From: Acidobacteriaceae bacterium
Lineage (GTDB): Bacteria > Acidobacteriota > Terriglobia > Terriglobales > Acidobacteriaceae
Reading direction: 5' to 3'
DNA: 34,453 nucleotides
Assembly (NCBI GenBank): GCA_030038195.1
Contig: JASHPJ010000009.1
Coordinates: 1-34,453 of the forward strand
The notes under the pieces were generated by a model, which worked only from the letters and a program-made list of their open reading frames with translations, did no database searches and was not told the DNA's origin. Numbering within the stretch: the first letter of the stretch is position 1; each line of letters begins with the position of its first letter. Both the position numbers and the translations under genes were made by a program. Positions 1-9,800 of this stretch are shown here, piece by piece.

Positions 1-127
1 TCCGATCCCGCACCCGATATACCCACACGCGGCCCACCTCCAGCCGCCGTGCAATGTCTGAAGGCCGCTCTCCCCGCTCCAGCGCCCAAAGCACACGATC
101 ACGCAGGTCTTGCGAATAGCTATGCAT
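1..127 (-). CDS. IS630-family transposase, N-terminal fragment (runs off left edge)
   Basis: Reading leftwards from an ATG at 127-125 gives 42 codons open to the window edge. They start MHSYSQDLRDRVLWALERGE and continue with a PSDIARRLEV helix-turn-helix, then a segment rich in valine and arginine. The SxDLRxRVxxAxExG...SxxxIAxxxxVxxxxV pattern is the N-terminal HTH of IS630/Tc1-type transposases, which bind the element's terminal repeats. The DDE catalytic domain would lie outside the window, so it cannot be seen whether the gene is intact. The sequence just upstream of the start (about 150-190) is A+T-rich and includes gtatgtatac, as expected near an IS end, but I could not define a terminal inverted repeat. 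Confidence 0.75.
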   Translation of the reverse strand, partial: MHSYSQDLRDRVLWALERGERPSDIARRLEVGRVWVYRVRDR

Positions 128-663
128 CCCGGCCGCCTCCAAACAGCAGGAATAGTATCGCACAGTATGTATACACCTAAATTAGAAATGCTCTAGCCGG
201 TGGCAGCTCTTGCTTAGCTTTTTGATCCCACCCTTGCCCATCGGTTAGAGTGGTCCACGAAGGCGAACCAAGCAGTGTGGCTGAAGCAGCAATATCGGCC
301 GCATGGCCGATCAATCCGGCTTCCAGCCGTAACTGAAGCCACCGCCTGTTAGGCGGTGGAGTATTCACACTCAGGACACCAGGCCTCTGACCGTTTAGTG
401 TTTGTACCAATTGCGGGCCCCCAGGTCCTGATTTTGAGACCTAGAAAACCACGATGCTGATGGAACAAATTCATGCGATCAGGGACCTAGCGAGGATTCT
501 GACACGATGCGCAGATGCGTACGGCTGCTTCTCTCTGCCGCGCCGGACGTGGTGAGCAGGCGGTGCGCCTGATAGAATCGGCGCGAGCTGCGGAGAGAAG
601 GTTGTTGATGCGTCACGCGGCTGCGCTTCAAAAGCATGAAATTTTGTTCCGAGTGAGAGTGGC
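128..663. other. Gene-poor stretch between IS fragment and dehydratase gene
   Basis: No convincing gene was found. Short frames exist on the minus strand (177-410 and 471-674) but neither has a recognisable domain or a good ribosome site. The stretch contains an 8-bp perfect hairpin at 339-359. It also has a short inverted repeat, AGGTC (423-427) and GACCT (438-442). A possible -10 box, TAGAAT at 573-578, lies 85 bases upstream of the dehydratase start without a good -35. On the minus strand one frame ends in residues W-C-P-E-C-E-Y and stops inside the hairpin. It could be the degraded end of a mobile-element protein, but this is weak. Confidence 0.4.
339..359. repeat. 8-bp perfect hairpin (CCACCGCC / GGCGGTGG)
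   Basis: CCACCGCC at 339-346 pairs with GGCGGTGG at 352-359 across a 5-base loop. There is no T-run on either side, so it does not look like a classical intrinsic terminator. It lies near the end of the IS630 fragment and may be part of mobile-element debris. Confidence 0.5.
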
Positions 664-1836
664 ATGAAGATCACCGAAGTGCGAACGCGCGTGGTTCAGT
701 GGGAGGGCGAGACGGTCCCGCTGCCTCCTCATTTCTGCACCAATCCGATGGACCTGGTGATGTTTCGTGAGGCGTCCATGGGGAATTTTGTCTTTCATGG
801 ATGGGTGCTGGTGGAGATCTTTACGGATGCCGGGCTGGTGGGCGTGGGCAATGCGGCGCTGTCTCCGCTGGTGACCAAAACGTGCATCGATCAGTACCTG
901 AAGCCTTTGCTGCTGGGCGCCGATCCGTGGGATATCGAGTTCCTGTGGCAGCAGATGTACCGGCGCACGATGGCTTTTGGCCGCAAAGGCGTGGGCATGA
1001 CGGCGATCAGCGCGGTGGACATTGCGCTATGGGACCTGCTGGGCAAGTCGGCCAGGCAGCCAGTCTACCGGCTGCTGGGTGGACGGACGAAGAAGCGCAT
1101 TCCGGTGTATGCGAGCCGGCTCTACAGCATGCCGATCGACGAGCTGAAGCAGGAGGCGCAACGCTATCTCGACCAGGGCTACAAGGCGATGAAGCTGCGC
1201 TTTGGCTGGGGCCCGGTGGATGGCGCCGAAGGCATGCAGAAAAATGTGGCGCTGGTGCGCGCAGTGCGCGAAGTGACTGGTGACGGAATCGACCTGATGG
1301 CGGACGCGTACATGGGCTGGACGCTGGACTATGCCAAGCGGATGCTGCCGCTGCTGGAACCGTTCCATCTGCGCTGGATCGAGGAGCCGGTGATTCCAGA
1401 CGACACGCGCGGCTATCGCGAGCTGAAGGCGCATGGCCGCGTGCCGATTGCAGGAGGCGAGCACGAGTTCACGGTCTTCGGCTTCCGCGACCTGCTGGAG
1501 GCAAACGCGCTCGACTATATCCAGTTCGACACCAATCGCGTGGGTGGCATCAGCCAGGCGCGGAAGATTGCGGCGATGGCAGAAGCGTTCCAGGTGCCGG
1601 TGATTCCACATGCGGGCCAGATGCACAACTTTCACGTGGTGATGGCCAGCCTGAACTCACCGATGGCGGAGTTTTTCCCGAAGGTCGATGTGGAAGTGGG
1701 CAACGAGCTATTCTGGTATATCTTCGATGGCGAGCCGGAGCCGGTGGATGGGTATATCGACCTCGACGAGGAAAAGCCGGGACTGGGACTCACGGTGAAT
1801 GAGGAGTCGCTGAGGCGGTTCCGGATGATCGAGTAG
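664..1836 (+). CDS. Enolase-superfamily sugar-acid dehydratase, L-rhamnonate-dehydratase-like
   Basis: The 390-residue protein has the capping domain (about 1-130) and TIM barrel (about 140-390) of the mandelate racemase/enolase superfamily. Visible metal ligands are Asp214 (LMADAYMGW), Glu240 (LRWIEEPV) and Glu266 (AGGEHEF). Asp289 (QFDTNRVGG) and His316 (PHAGQMHNFH) form the expected Asp-His dyad, and Glu344 lies in EVGNELF. The GEHE, PHAGQMHNxH and GNELF blocks are those of the rhamnonate dehydratase group, which converts L-rhamnonate to 2-keto-3-deoxy-L-rhamnonate in the cytoplasm. Substrate is inferred from family; a related aldonate is possible. It converges on the glycan cluster (36-base gap to the stop at 1873) and has its own promoter region. 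A GAGAG-like ribosome site precedes the ATG. No aldolase or dehydrogenase partner is visible. Confidence 0.85.
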   Translation: MKITEVRTRVVQWEGETVPLPPHFCTNPMDLVMFREASMGNFVFHGWVLVEIFTDAGLVGVGNAALSPLVTKTCIDQYLKPLLLGADPWDIEFLWQQMYRRTMAFGRKGVGMTAISAVDIALWDLLGKSARQPVYRLLGGRTKKRIPVYASRLYSMPIDELKQEAQRYLDQGYKAMKLRFGWGPVDGAEGMQKNVALVRAVREVTGDGIDLMADAYMGWTLDYAKRMLPLLEPFHLRWIEEPVIPDDTRGYRELKAHGRVPIAGGEHEFTVFGFRDLLEANALDYIQFDTNRVGGISQARKIAAMAEAFQVPVIPHAGQMHNFHVVMASLNSPMAEFFPKVDVEVGNELFWYIFDGEPEPVDGYIDLDEEKPGLGLTVNEESLRRFRMIE

Positions 1837-1872
1837 CCCTCATTGTTCGTTGCTGCTTTTCTCACGCGGCAA

Positions 1873-3117
1873 TCACATGGTTGCGGGGATGAGCTCGAAG
1901 ACATGCGGCAGCGGCTGAGCGGATTTGCGCTGATCGTCAACGATCGCGCCGTCTTTTTCCTCAATGGCCTTGGTGGCACCCGCCGCGTCGGGGGTCTTGG
2001 GGTCTTCAATGGCGAGGATGAAGTTGGCCTGATCGAGCTGCGTGCGCTTGAGCTCGTCGCCGTCCACGCCGCGGGCCTGGCTGAGCATGGGAGTGGAGTA
2101 GAGCGCGAGGTTGACGCCAGCGGCGAGCTCTTCGCGCGTGAAGGTAGCGATGACGTGGCCGTCGATCTTGAGCGTGTAGCGCGGCGCGGACAGGTGATCG
2201 ACACCGAGCATCTGCTGATCCATTTGAGCCAGGTCAGAGATGCTGAGAACGAACTGGATCATGCCGTTGTTAAGGTCGAGCGGAAGCGGGAGCGCACCGT
2301 CGGTCTGCGTCCATTGGAGTGTACCGGCGTTGAGGGTGAGGCCGGAGACATGCGTGTTGACGGTGGCGACGGGGCTGGGCTGCTGTGCATCGAGATGCAC
2401 GCTGCTCACGATCGGCGATACGCCCCAGGTGCGCGCAAGCGCGGCGGCCATGACCCAGTGCGCGGCTTCAGAGGGATGAATGCGGTCGGGGACGAGGAGT
2501 GCGGCGAGCGACGGGTTCTTCTGCATGCCGGCGGTGGTGAGATCGGTGATGGACGTAAAAAAATCGCTGAAGCCGAAATGTGATGTTGCAGCCAAGTCCT
2601 TGACGGATGCGGCGTAATGGGCGATGACTTCGCCGTAGTGCGGAAATTCAGTGCCGTGGGTGAGCTCATCGTAGGGCGTGGGCGAGATGAGCGTGATTCT
2701 GGCAGCGGGCAGGGTGGTCTGGATGGAATTGAGCAGCGCGCGATAGCCGTTTTCGTAGATGTCGAGATATTTCTGGTTGAAAGGCATGTAATAGCCGTCG
2801 TTTATGCCGAGCATGATGGTGACCACGGTGGGCCGGCAGGGGAAGAGATCGCGCTTGAGGCGCGTGGACATGTCGCCGGTGTAGCCGCCGTTGACGGTGT
2901 CGCCGGGGACGCCGGCGTTGAAGAAGGCGATGCGCAGATGCGGATAGCGGGTGAGGAAGATGTCTTCAACGAAACGCGCGTAGTAGCGCTGCGCGGTGAT
3001 GCTGTCTCCGTAGAAGGCGACACGGTCGCCGTCGTGAAGCGCCAGTTGCTGAGCAGGCGCGAAGGCTGCGATTGCCAGAGAGAAGAAGAGCAGGAGATTT
3101 GAGCGGAGTGGTTTCAT
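1873..3117 (-). CDS. Exported SGNH/GDSL-family esterase
   Basis: This 414-residue protein starts with a signal peptide (MKPLRSNLLLFFSLAIAAFA, likely cleaved after Ala22). The four SGNH blocks are present: FYGDSIT with nucleophile Ser39, NAGVPGDT with Gly72, GIND with Asn106, and DRIHPS with Asp211 and His214. This fold hydrolyses esters, often acetyl groups on sugars, in the periplasm or outside the cell. Residues 230-414 form an extra C-terminal part I do not recognise, possibly a beta-rich carbohydrate-binding or packing domain. It is the last gene of the minus-strand cluster, 33 bases after the glycosidase stop, which suggests deacetylation of the same glycan. It is not a clear match to rhamnogalacturonan acetylesterase. 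Confidence 0.85.
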   Translation of the reverse strand: MKPLRSNLLLFFSLAIAAFAPAQQLALHDGDRVAFYGDSITAQRYYARFVEDIFLTRYPHLRIAFFNAGVPGDTVNGGYTGDMSTRLKRDLFPCRPTVVTIMLGINDGYYMPFNQKYLDIYENGYRALLNSIQTTLPAARITLISPTPYDELTHGTEFPHYGEVIAHYAASVKDLAATSHFGFSDFFTSITDLTTAGMQKNPSLAALLVPDRIHPSEAAHWVMAAALARTWGVSPIVSSVHLDAQQPSPVATVNTHVSGLTLNAGTLQWTQTDGALPLPLDLNNGMIQFVLSISDLAQMDQQMLGVDHLSAPRYTLKIDGHVIATFTREELAAGVNLALYSTPMLSQARGVDGDELKRTQLDQANFILAIEDPKTPDAAGATKAIEEKDGAIVDDQRKSAQPLPHVFELIPATM

Positions 3118-3150
3118 CGGGAACGATGCTCCTTCGTTTGCACGCGGCGG

Positions 3151-4950
3151 TCAGTACTCGACCAGGTAGGCTGTGCCTTTGAGGGTGACGGGGTCTTTTT
3201 CCGAAGAGTGGAAGCGGATGACGAGCGGGATGCCGGGCGTGAGGTCGCGCGTGTCGATTTCACCCAGGGCCCAGCTCATGCCGCTCCAGACGATCTTGTC
3301 GTAGTCGAGCTTGATGGGAATGTCGCGGCCGGCCTGCGTGGCGGAGAGCGCGAAGACCTTGGCCATGTTCGCGCCATTGGGAGGGCCGCCGGCCCAGGTG
3401 CGGCGCAGATGGCCGTCGGGCGTCATCTCCTGAAGGATGACGCGCAGCACGCCGTGCATGGGCGGGTTGACGGAGGCCTGCACGGAGCCAGGACCGGTGG
3501 ATTGAAACGCGATGGAGAAGGGCTCGATCGAGCGCGGGATGACGACGTCGTCCTGTATGCCGAAGTCATATTTGGGAGAGGCGTAAGCACCGTAGCCGAC
3601 CATGGCCATCTGGCCGGGGCCGAGCGTGACCTGGTTGCCGGTGAGTTGCGGCTGAAAACCGGCGTCGCGGAATTGAATGCGGCCAGGGCCGAGCGGCGGC
3701 TGGCTGGGGGCGAGCATGGGCAGCTTGATAGTCGCCACGTCTTGCGCAGGGTTGACGACGACATAGACTGCGCCGCGCGTGGTGACGCCGCCGAAGCCGT
3801 AGGACTGCGCGTCGCCGGGGATGCCACCGAAGGTGTGGATGCGGCCGAGGCCCTGCAACTCAAAGAAGAGCGATTGTGCGCGCGCCATCCATTGCACGTC
3901 TTTGCCCTGGATAAGCTCGAGGTTGCCGTGGATGGTGTTGACCCATCCGCCGCGGGCCATCATGAGCAGATAGGCGCCTTTCCAGGCGTGCATGGCGCGG
4001 TAGTAGATGGTGCCGGTTTTGCCCACCATGAAGCCGGTGGAGTCAATGCGCTCGAGCGGGAAGCCGAGCTGCTCGAAGCGGCGGACCATGTGGTCGCTGT
4101 AGATATCCATGGAGCGCCAGAAGCTGGACTCGGGCACGTCGGAAGGTCGCGGATCGCCGGTGTACTCCATCTGGAAGACTTCAAGCCAGCGCAGGTCAGT
4201 GGGATCGCTGAAGGGAAGCGGCGTGTAAGTGTTGTCGAGCGTGCCGCCGAAGCCGTTGAAGGCGAGAAGAACGGCGTCGGGATTTTTGTGGCGGAAGGCG
4301 CGTAGGGCTTCGCGGAATGCCGTGGCGTTGCGCTCGCGGATCTCGGCCTTGCTCATTTTGGCCGCGTCGGCGGGCGTGGCGGCAGTCATGTCGACAAAGT
4401 CGAACTTAAACATGCGGATGCCATGGTCGTACCAGAATTGCAGCGCGTTCATGAAGTCGGGGAGGAAGCCGCCTTCAAAGAACGACATGGCGGTGCCGTC
4501 GGTGTTGAGCGAGTCTTTCCACGCGGGCGCGGCCTGGATCTTGACGAGTGTGTTGGTGCTGAACCACAGGCCGGGAAGGACGCCGTTATCGCGACACTTT
4601 TTGATCCAGGCATCGGGGCCGTTGGGCCAGTTGGGCTTGCGCCACGTGCGGTAGCCGCCGTCGGGCGCGAACCAGAAGGCGTCCATCATGTAGTAGTCGA
4701 ATCGGACGCCGGCGTGCTTGAGGCGCAGAAGCTCGTCGAGCTCGCGCATGGCGAGAGCTTCGGTGAGCGGGATGTTATCGGAGAGCTCGTCGTAAGAAGA
4801 CCAGTTGTTGTAGACGGAGATGGGCGCAGCGAGCGCGGGCGGTGGCGGCTCGTCCTGCGCGGGCACTGAGCAGGCGGCGTAGAGCAGGACGAGGCAGATG
4901 GTGATGCGAGAGGCATGCGTGGCTCTTCCGACGCGCTGGAGCGGGTTCAT
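3151..4950 (-). CDS. Exported clan GH-D glycosidase (alpha-galactosidase-like)
   Basis: The start is taken at 4950, where ATGA overlaps the upstream stop and GGAGAG precedes it; an upstream ATG at 5055 would lie inside the neighbour. The product is 599 residues. A signal-like segment (residues 15-31, ITICLVLLYAACSVPAQ) precedes a TIM barrel (about 45-440). Motifs DYYMMDAFW (Asp90) and MFKFDFVD (Asp184) resemble the GH27/GH36/GH31-type nucleophile strand. The later SFWRSMDIYSDHMVRRF block is placed like the acid/base region of clan D. A C-terminal beta-sandwich (about 495-599) follows. It probably removes alpha-galactosyl or similar side groups outside the cytoplasm. I could not assign a numbered family; it may be a divergent branch. 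Confidence 0.75.
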   Translation of the reverse strand: MNPLQRVGRATHASRITICLVLLYAACSVPAQDEPPPPALAAPISVYNNWSSYDELSDNIPLTEALAMRELDELLRLKHAGVRFDYYMMDAFWFAPDGGYRTWRKPNWPNGPDAWIKKCRDNGVLPGLWFSTNTLVKIQAAPAWKDSLNTDGTAMSFFEGGFLPDFMNALQFWYDHGIRMFKFDFVDMTAATPADAAKMSKAEIRERNATAFREALRAFRHKNPDAVLLAFNGFGGTLDNTYTPLPFSDPTDLRWLEVFQMEYTGDPRPSDVPESSFWRSMDIYSDHMVRRFEQLGFPLERIDSTGFMVGKTGTIYYRAMHAWKGAYLLMMARGGWVNTIHGNLELIQGKDVQWMARAQSLFFELQGLGRIHTFGGIPGDAQSYGFGGVTTRGAVYVVVNPAQDVATIKLPMLAPSQPPLGPGRIQFRDAGFQPQLTGNQVTLGPGQMAMVGYGAYASPKYDFGIQDDVVIPRSIEPFSIAFQSTGPGSVQASVNPPMHGVLRVILQEMTPDGHLRRTWAGGPPNGANMAKVFALSATQAGRDIPIKLDYDKIVWSGMSWALGEIDTRDLTPGIPLVIRFHSSEKDPVTLKGTAYLVEY

Positions 4951-6785
4951 TCGCGGCTCTCCGTGGATATGGGTTGCATGTGGGAGTAATCGGGCGGCCC
5001 GAGATGGGCGCGCACTGCGCCGCCGAGCGTGGCGGCGTTCTGGAAGCCGCGCCAATCTGCGATGACACCGCCTTGCGGCGAGAGCAGGCGCAGGGCGCCG
5101 GTGGTTGCGTCTGCGGGCGCGGTTGCAAAGCGCAGCGCGCCGGGATAGACATCGTCGAGGTCGCCGATGGCGTTGGAGACGGCTGCACTCGTGGCGTCGC
5201 CCAGCAGGTAGACGGTGACCTTGAGACGGTCCGCGCCGTACTGGCCGGCAAGGCTGCGCAGCACGACGAGCTGAGCGCGCGGCTCGGGAGCGAGCAGGCC
5301 GTCCTGATCGAGAGCGGGGTTGATGGTTGCTTCGATTCGAAGAGACGCAGCGGCCGGTGCGGGGCGCGCGGGATCCTGTTGCGAGCTGCCGGTCTCGAAG
5401 CCTTTCGACTGCAGCGCTGCGAGCGTATCGTTCTGCTGGCCGGACACATCGAAGAGCGGCTGGCCGGCGAGAGTGTAGACGTTTTTCGAAGACGTCCAGG
5501 GCGCGGTGAGGCGATAGATGAGCGGCGAGGTCGAGGTGATGCGGTTTTCAGTGAAGACGGCGGGGGTGCCGTCGAAGTCGGCGTCATTGACGATGGCGGC
5601 TGCGCCGGGAATGCGCGGATTCCACTGGATGGTGTTGCGCGCGAAGGTGAGCCTGCGAATGACGCCGCCGTTCCAGGTGTGCATGTAGACTGCACCCTGC
5701 AGCGCGGCGAGGCGCGGGCTGAGCGCGTTAGCGATGCAGAGATTGTCGCGGACGGCGCTGTCGCTGGTGACGTAGCCGGCGGCGAAGACGGCGATGCAGT
5801 AGCCCTGCGTGTCATGCGCGTAGTTGCGCTGGACGATGTTGCGGGTGTTGTCCCAGTCGATGTCGTAAGCGCCGCCGTCGATGCCGGGAGTGTCTGTGAC
5901 ATAGGCTTCGTTGTCTTCGACAGTGCAGGTGTTGCAGGTCCAGGTCCAGATGGCGTTGGGCGTGCCGATGTCCTGCGTGGGCTGCATGCCGGTTTGCCAG
6001 GCGGCGCTGGCCTGGATTGCGCTGTCAGCGTCGCGAAAGAGGATGATGCCGTCGCCGTAAACGTCGTGCGCGGTGGAGTTGCGGATGACGACGTTGCGGT
6101 TGAGCGGGGCATTGGGCGGGTAAGGGAAGTTGCCGCCGCCGACGAGGATGCCGGACCACTGGTTGGTGTGGGCGGCGTCAACTCCGTCAACCAGGATGTT
6201 ATTGAAGACGACCGCGGGTCCGCTGGGGCCGACGACGACGAGACCATTGTCCTTGTTTTTCATTGCGCCGCCAAAGATATTGTGCACATAGAGGTTTTTG
6301 AGCGCGATGTAGCTCAGCGGGCCTTTGTCGCCGGTGACGAAGACGCCGTAGGTGTTGGCGCCGGAGAGATCGAGCGAGTCAATCTGCCAGTGTTGCTGGT
6401 TGGAGAAGAGCAGAACCTGGCGCGCGCCGGCCGGAGCGACGATGCGCGGGCGCAGTCCGCGGCCGTAGGCGGTGAGGCGAATGACGCGGCCTTCGCTGCC
6501 GGAGCCTTGTGGAGCGAAGCTGCCGTGACATACCGTGCCGCGCGCCAGCGCGATGCGGTCGCCAGGCGCGAAGGGATGCGCCTGGGCTACGGCAAGGGTG
6601 TTCCATGGGTGCGCTTCAGAACCATCGCCGGCAGCGGGCGCGGAGCAATCGATGAAATAGGAGTGCGGTTGTGTGGATGCGGCCTGGGCGTGTGTGGGAG
6701 CCGCGTAGTAGAGAGAGGCGAAGAAGATCAGAGATGCGATCCGGCCTGGAGCGAAAGAGCGAAGGCTGGACGCGAGGCGAAACAT
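4947..6785 (-). CDS. Exported right-handed parallel beta-helix protein (pectate-lyase-like fold)
   Basis: The start is set at 6785, where GGAGAT precedes an ATG and a signal peptide follows (FAPGRIASLIFFASLYYAAP, cleavage near AQA). The open frame continues upstream to 6959 but would run into the receptor gene. The 612-residue product has the SxGDGSEAHPWNTLAxAQ and FAPGDRIALARG opening typical of NosD/pectate-lyase-like beta helices. Repeated coils follow, rich in N and V (NNILVDGVDAAHTNQWSGIL, VIRNSTAHDVYGDGI, VEDNEAYVTD, VQRNYAHDTQGY, VRDNLCIA, FARNTIQWN) at about 120-400. A less repetitive C-terminal part follows. No specific lyase or hydrolase catalytic set could be picked out. The stop overlaps the next start by four bases (ATGA), which indicates translational coupling to the clan GH-D enzyme. 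Confidence 0.8.
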   Translation of the reverse strand: MFRLASSLRSFAPGRIASLIFFASLYYAAPTHAQAASTQPHSYFIDCSAPAAGDGSEAHPWNTLAVAQAHPFAPGDRIALARGTVCHGSFAPQGSGSEGRVIRLTAYGRGLRPRIVAPAGARQVLLFSNQQHWQIDSLDLSGANTYGVFVTGDKGPLSYIALKNLYVHNIFGGAMKNKDNGLVVVGPSGPAVVFNNILVDGVDAAHTNQWSGILVGGGNFPYPPNAPLNRNVVIRNSTAHDVYGDGIILFRDADSAIQASAAWQTGMQPTQDIGTPNAIWTWTCNTCTVEDNEAYVTDTPGIDGGAYDIDWDNTRNIVQRNYAHDTQGYCIAVFAAGYVTSDSAVRDNLCIANALSPRLAALQGAVYMHTWNGGVIRRLTFARNTIQWNPRIPGAAAIVNDADFDGTPAVFTENRITSTSPLIYRLTAPWTSSKNVYTLAGQPLFDVSGQQNDTLAALQSKGFETGSSQQDPARPAPAAASLRIEATINPALDQDGLLAPEPRAQLVVLRSLAGQYGADRLKVTVYLLGDATSAAVSNAIGDLDDVYPGALRFATAPADATTGALRLLSPQGGVIADWRGFQNAATLGGAVRAHLGPPDYSHMQPISTESRE

Positions 6786-6891
6786 CAGATTCAGATCTCC
6801 GGTGCGTGAGAAGGCGCGCGTGCGCACTGCAAGGCCGGCGCGAAGAGTCTTCGCGCCGGCGGGCGTATGCCAATTTTCGAGAAAGAGCCGG

Positions 6892-9800
6892 CTAAAAGTC
6901 CAGACGAATGGCGAACTGGCCCTGGCGCGGGTTGTCCTGAACGCCGAGAATCTCGCCAAATGTGGACGAATTGATGCCCGCGTGCGTGCCCCCGCAGCCC
7001 TCGATGTTGTAGTAGTGGCGATTGAGCAGGTTGTAGAAGTCGACGCGCAGAGAGACGACGTATTTTCCCTCTGGACCGACCCGGTTGTTCTTGAGGAATG
7101 TCGAATTCTCGTTGGCCTGGCCGGGGCAGCGCAGGCGCGAGTTGGTGGGCGAAGGCGGCAGCACGCCGGCGTCAGGATTGGACGCTACGCTGGTGGGCAT
7201 GTAAAAGTCTTGCGGCGGAGGCGTGGCACTGGACGCGACGGGGACATATTTTCTCGGGTTTGAGGGGCCTTTGTAATCGGTGACGTGGAAGATCGGATAG
7301 ATATCGCCCCAGAGCGGCCAGTAGGGATTGTTTGCGCCTACCATGAATGGCTGGCCAGTGTAGTAGCTGACGACACCGGCGACGGTCCATCCGTTCACGA
7401 GCGTGTTGACGACGGGACCCTGGGTAGCCAGCCAGCGGCGGCCATGGCCAAAGGGAAGCTCATAGCTTGTGAATCCTTTGACGACCTGCGGCAGATCGTA
7501 GCCGGTGAGCGCATGGGCCGCCTGGCGCATATTTTCGAAGTCCTGGACGCCGGTGTAGAAACCGTTGTCCTCGGCCTGCGCGGAGTAGGAGTCACCTTCC
7601 TGGCGGGACCAGTCGTAGCTCATGTCCATGGTGAGGCCGCGGCCGGCACGCTTGACAACATCGACGACCAGCGAGTCATAGAAGCTCTGGCCGAGCGGCA
7701 GGCCGGCGTATTGCAGGTTGGCGTAGTACCAGTAGGTGGCTTCGGCATTAGCCATTTGCGGCATGGGTGCAATGGCCGCCATCGCCGGGCCGTAGAAACC
7801 AGTGTAAGGGCACGGAGCGCCATAGGTAGCCGGAGATGGTCCGGCTACTGCCGAGCAATAGATGTAGTCGTTGTAGGGATTGATGGCCTGGTATCCGTTG
7901 GCGGCCGTGGCGGGGTTAGAGTCGACCAGATTCAGGAAGGTTGAGGTGCTGCTTTCATTCCATGCCAGCGCGGCGTCGGTAAGGCGATGGCCGCGATTGC
8001 CGACATAGGCGATCTCCAGTCTCATATTCGGCGTGAGCTGCTGCTGCACGCCGAAGTTGAAGGCCTCGCTGTATCCCAGGCGAAGCGAGCGGGGATCGAC
8101 GCTGACCGGAAACGGAGACATATAGGATGGGTCTGTGCTGGTGGTTGCCTTTGAAAACACGCCCGGATAATTGAACGCACCGCTTTGGGTGGTCCACGTG
8201 AAGTTGTTTGCGGCGTTCGAGCCGAGCTGAGGCGCAAATCCGTCGGGAACACCAGAGTAAAACGCAACGCCTACAGGGTTAAAGATCATGCCGTAGGAAG
8301 CGTGCACCACGACGTTGGGCAGGAACTGGTAAGCGATGCCGATCGATGGGCCGTAATTGTTGACGTACTCGTTCTTTTCGAAGCTATCGCCGCCGCCCTT
8401 AGCGAAGACCAGTGTGCCGGGAACGCCATAAATGGGACTGATGGCGGTCTGGTCGAAGTTGGCCCAGTTGCCGTATTTTTCATGGAACCGGGTGTTGTAA
8501 TTCCAGCGCAGGCCCAGATTCACGGTCAGCTTGGGAGTGACCTTGTAGCTGTCCTCTGCGAAGAGTTCGATGTTCTTCTGCCGGCCATAGAGATTGTAGG
8601 GCACGGATAGAGTGGCGCTGTTGACCAGGCCCAGCTCATAGGTAGCGAAGGCGAAGCCGTCATATCCGGTGCCATGGCAGCTCCATTGGCTGCCGCAGGA
8701 GGTGGGGTTGTAAGCAAATTTGAAGGAGTAGGCCCCGCTGCCCGAGCGGCTGTCGACCTCATGCGCGATGAACTGGCCGCCGAAGCTCATGTTGTGGCGG
8801 CCTTTGTTCCAGGTGACCGTGTCGCCGGTGGTGATGATGGCGCCGGAGGTATCGCCCTGCCAGGTGTTGCCGATGAAGGTTTCGCTTGTGCCCACATTGC
8901 CGTTGTCAGAGAAAGAGATCTCCGGGAACGTATTGGCTCCGGTGCTGCCGAATCCTGTCTGCGAGTTCCAGTCTGAAGGATCGGCGGGAGCGCTGCCGTT
9001 GTCGTCAAAAGCGTCAGTGAAGTTGACGACATTGAGAAGGTTCGGCGTGAAAGTATGCGTTTCGCTGAGGCGGTACTGCTGTTGCGTGTACTGCTGGATG
9101 CGCGCATTGGAGAGCGGGCCGCCGTTTTGTGTGCCTGCGGCCCACACGCCACCGCCATCGTCGAGCGTGCGTGGTTTGTGGTCGTAGATCCACGAGCCGG
9201 AGAGACGATCCTGCTCGCGCAGGACATGATCGAGCTTGACGACAAATTCGTTGGGGGTCTGGCTGGGCGTGTTGGAGAGGAGGGTTCTTTCGTTGGCGAC
9301 GAGGCCGCCGAGTTCAGGAGCGTAGCTCGAATAGAGCGTGTTGATTTTTTGAGCGAGGGGGCTGATCTGGCTTTGCGGAATGGTGTTGTTGGTGAACTGG
9401 TTGCCGGTAGCGGGGTCGTAGATCATGCCCACCTGGGCCTGCACGCTCTGGTTTGCGTCATTCATCACCATCAAAGGAGTGCCGGGCACACCGTTGTGAT
9501 TGGCTGCATTGCTACAGAGATCAGTGCCGCTGGTCCAGGTGCAGAGAGTTGCGCCGAGCAGGGCGCTGAAGTTGCCCTGCAGGAAATCCTGTGTGGGCAC
9601 GGTTGCGCCGCCGCCGTTGAGCCGGTAGTCGATGGACTGGAAGCGCTCGAATGTGCCGAAGAAGAAGGTCTTGTTCCTGTGAATGGGGCCGCCGAGGCTG
9701 AAGCCGTAGTCCCAGGCGCGCTCCTTGGGTTTTTCAATGTCTTCATTGTCGTTGGTCCAGGTGTTGGCATCGAGCAGCTCGTTGTGGCCGTAGAGGAAGG

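Noticed and set aside
471-674. 67-codon minus-strand frame over the dehydratase promoter region
   Set aside because: It overlaps the start of the dehydratase and has no motif or homologue that I recognise.
1843-2583. Long plus-strand frame opposite the SGNH esterase
   Set aside because: It is antisense to a gene with all four SGNH blocks and has no domain of its own.
3208-4305. 365-codon plus-strand frame opposite the clan GH-D gene
   Set aside because: Its composition (Gly, Val, Asp, Arg, Ala rich) is that of the antisense of a G+C-rich gene, with no recognisable motif.
4775-6247. 490-codon minus-strand frame overlapping the beta-helix gene in another phase
   Set aside because: It is a Ser/Thr/Pro/Arg-rich shadow frame with no domain, incompatible with the ATGA junction at 4947-4950.
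4974-6809. 611-codon plus-strand frame opposite the beta-helix gene
   Set aside because: It is long only because of high G+C. The minus strand carries a signal peptide, beta-helix coils and coupled start and stop.
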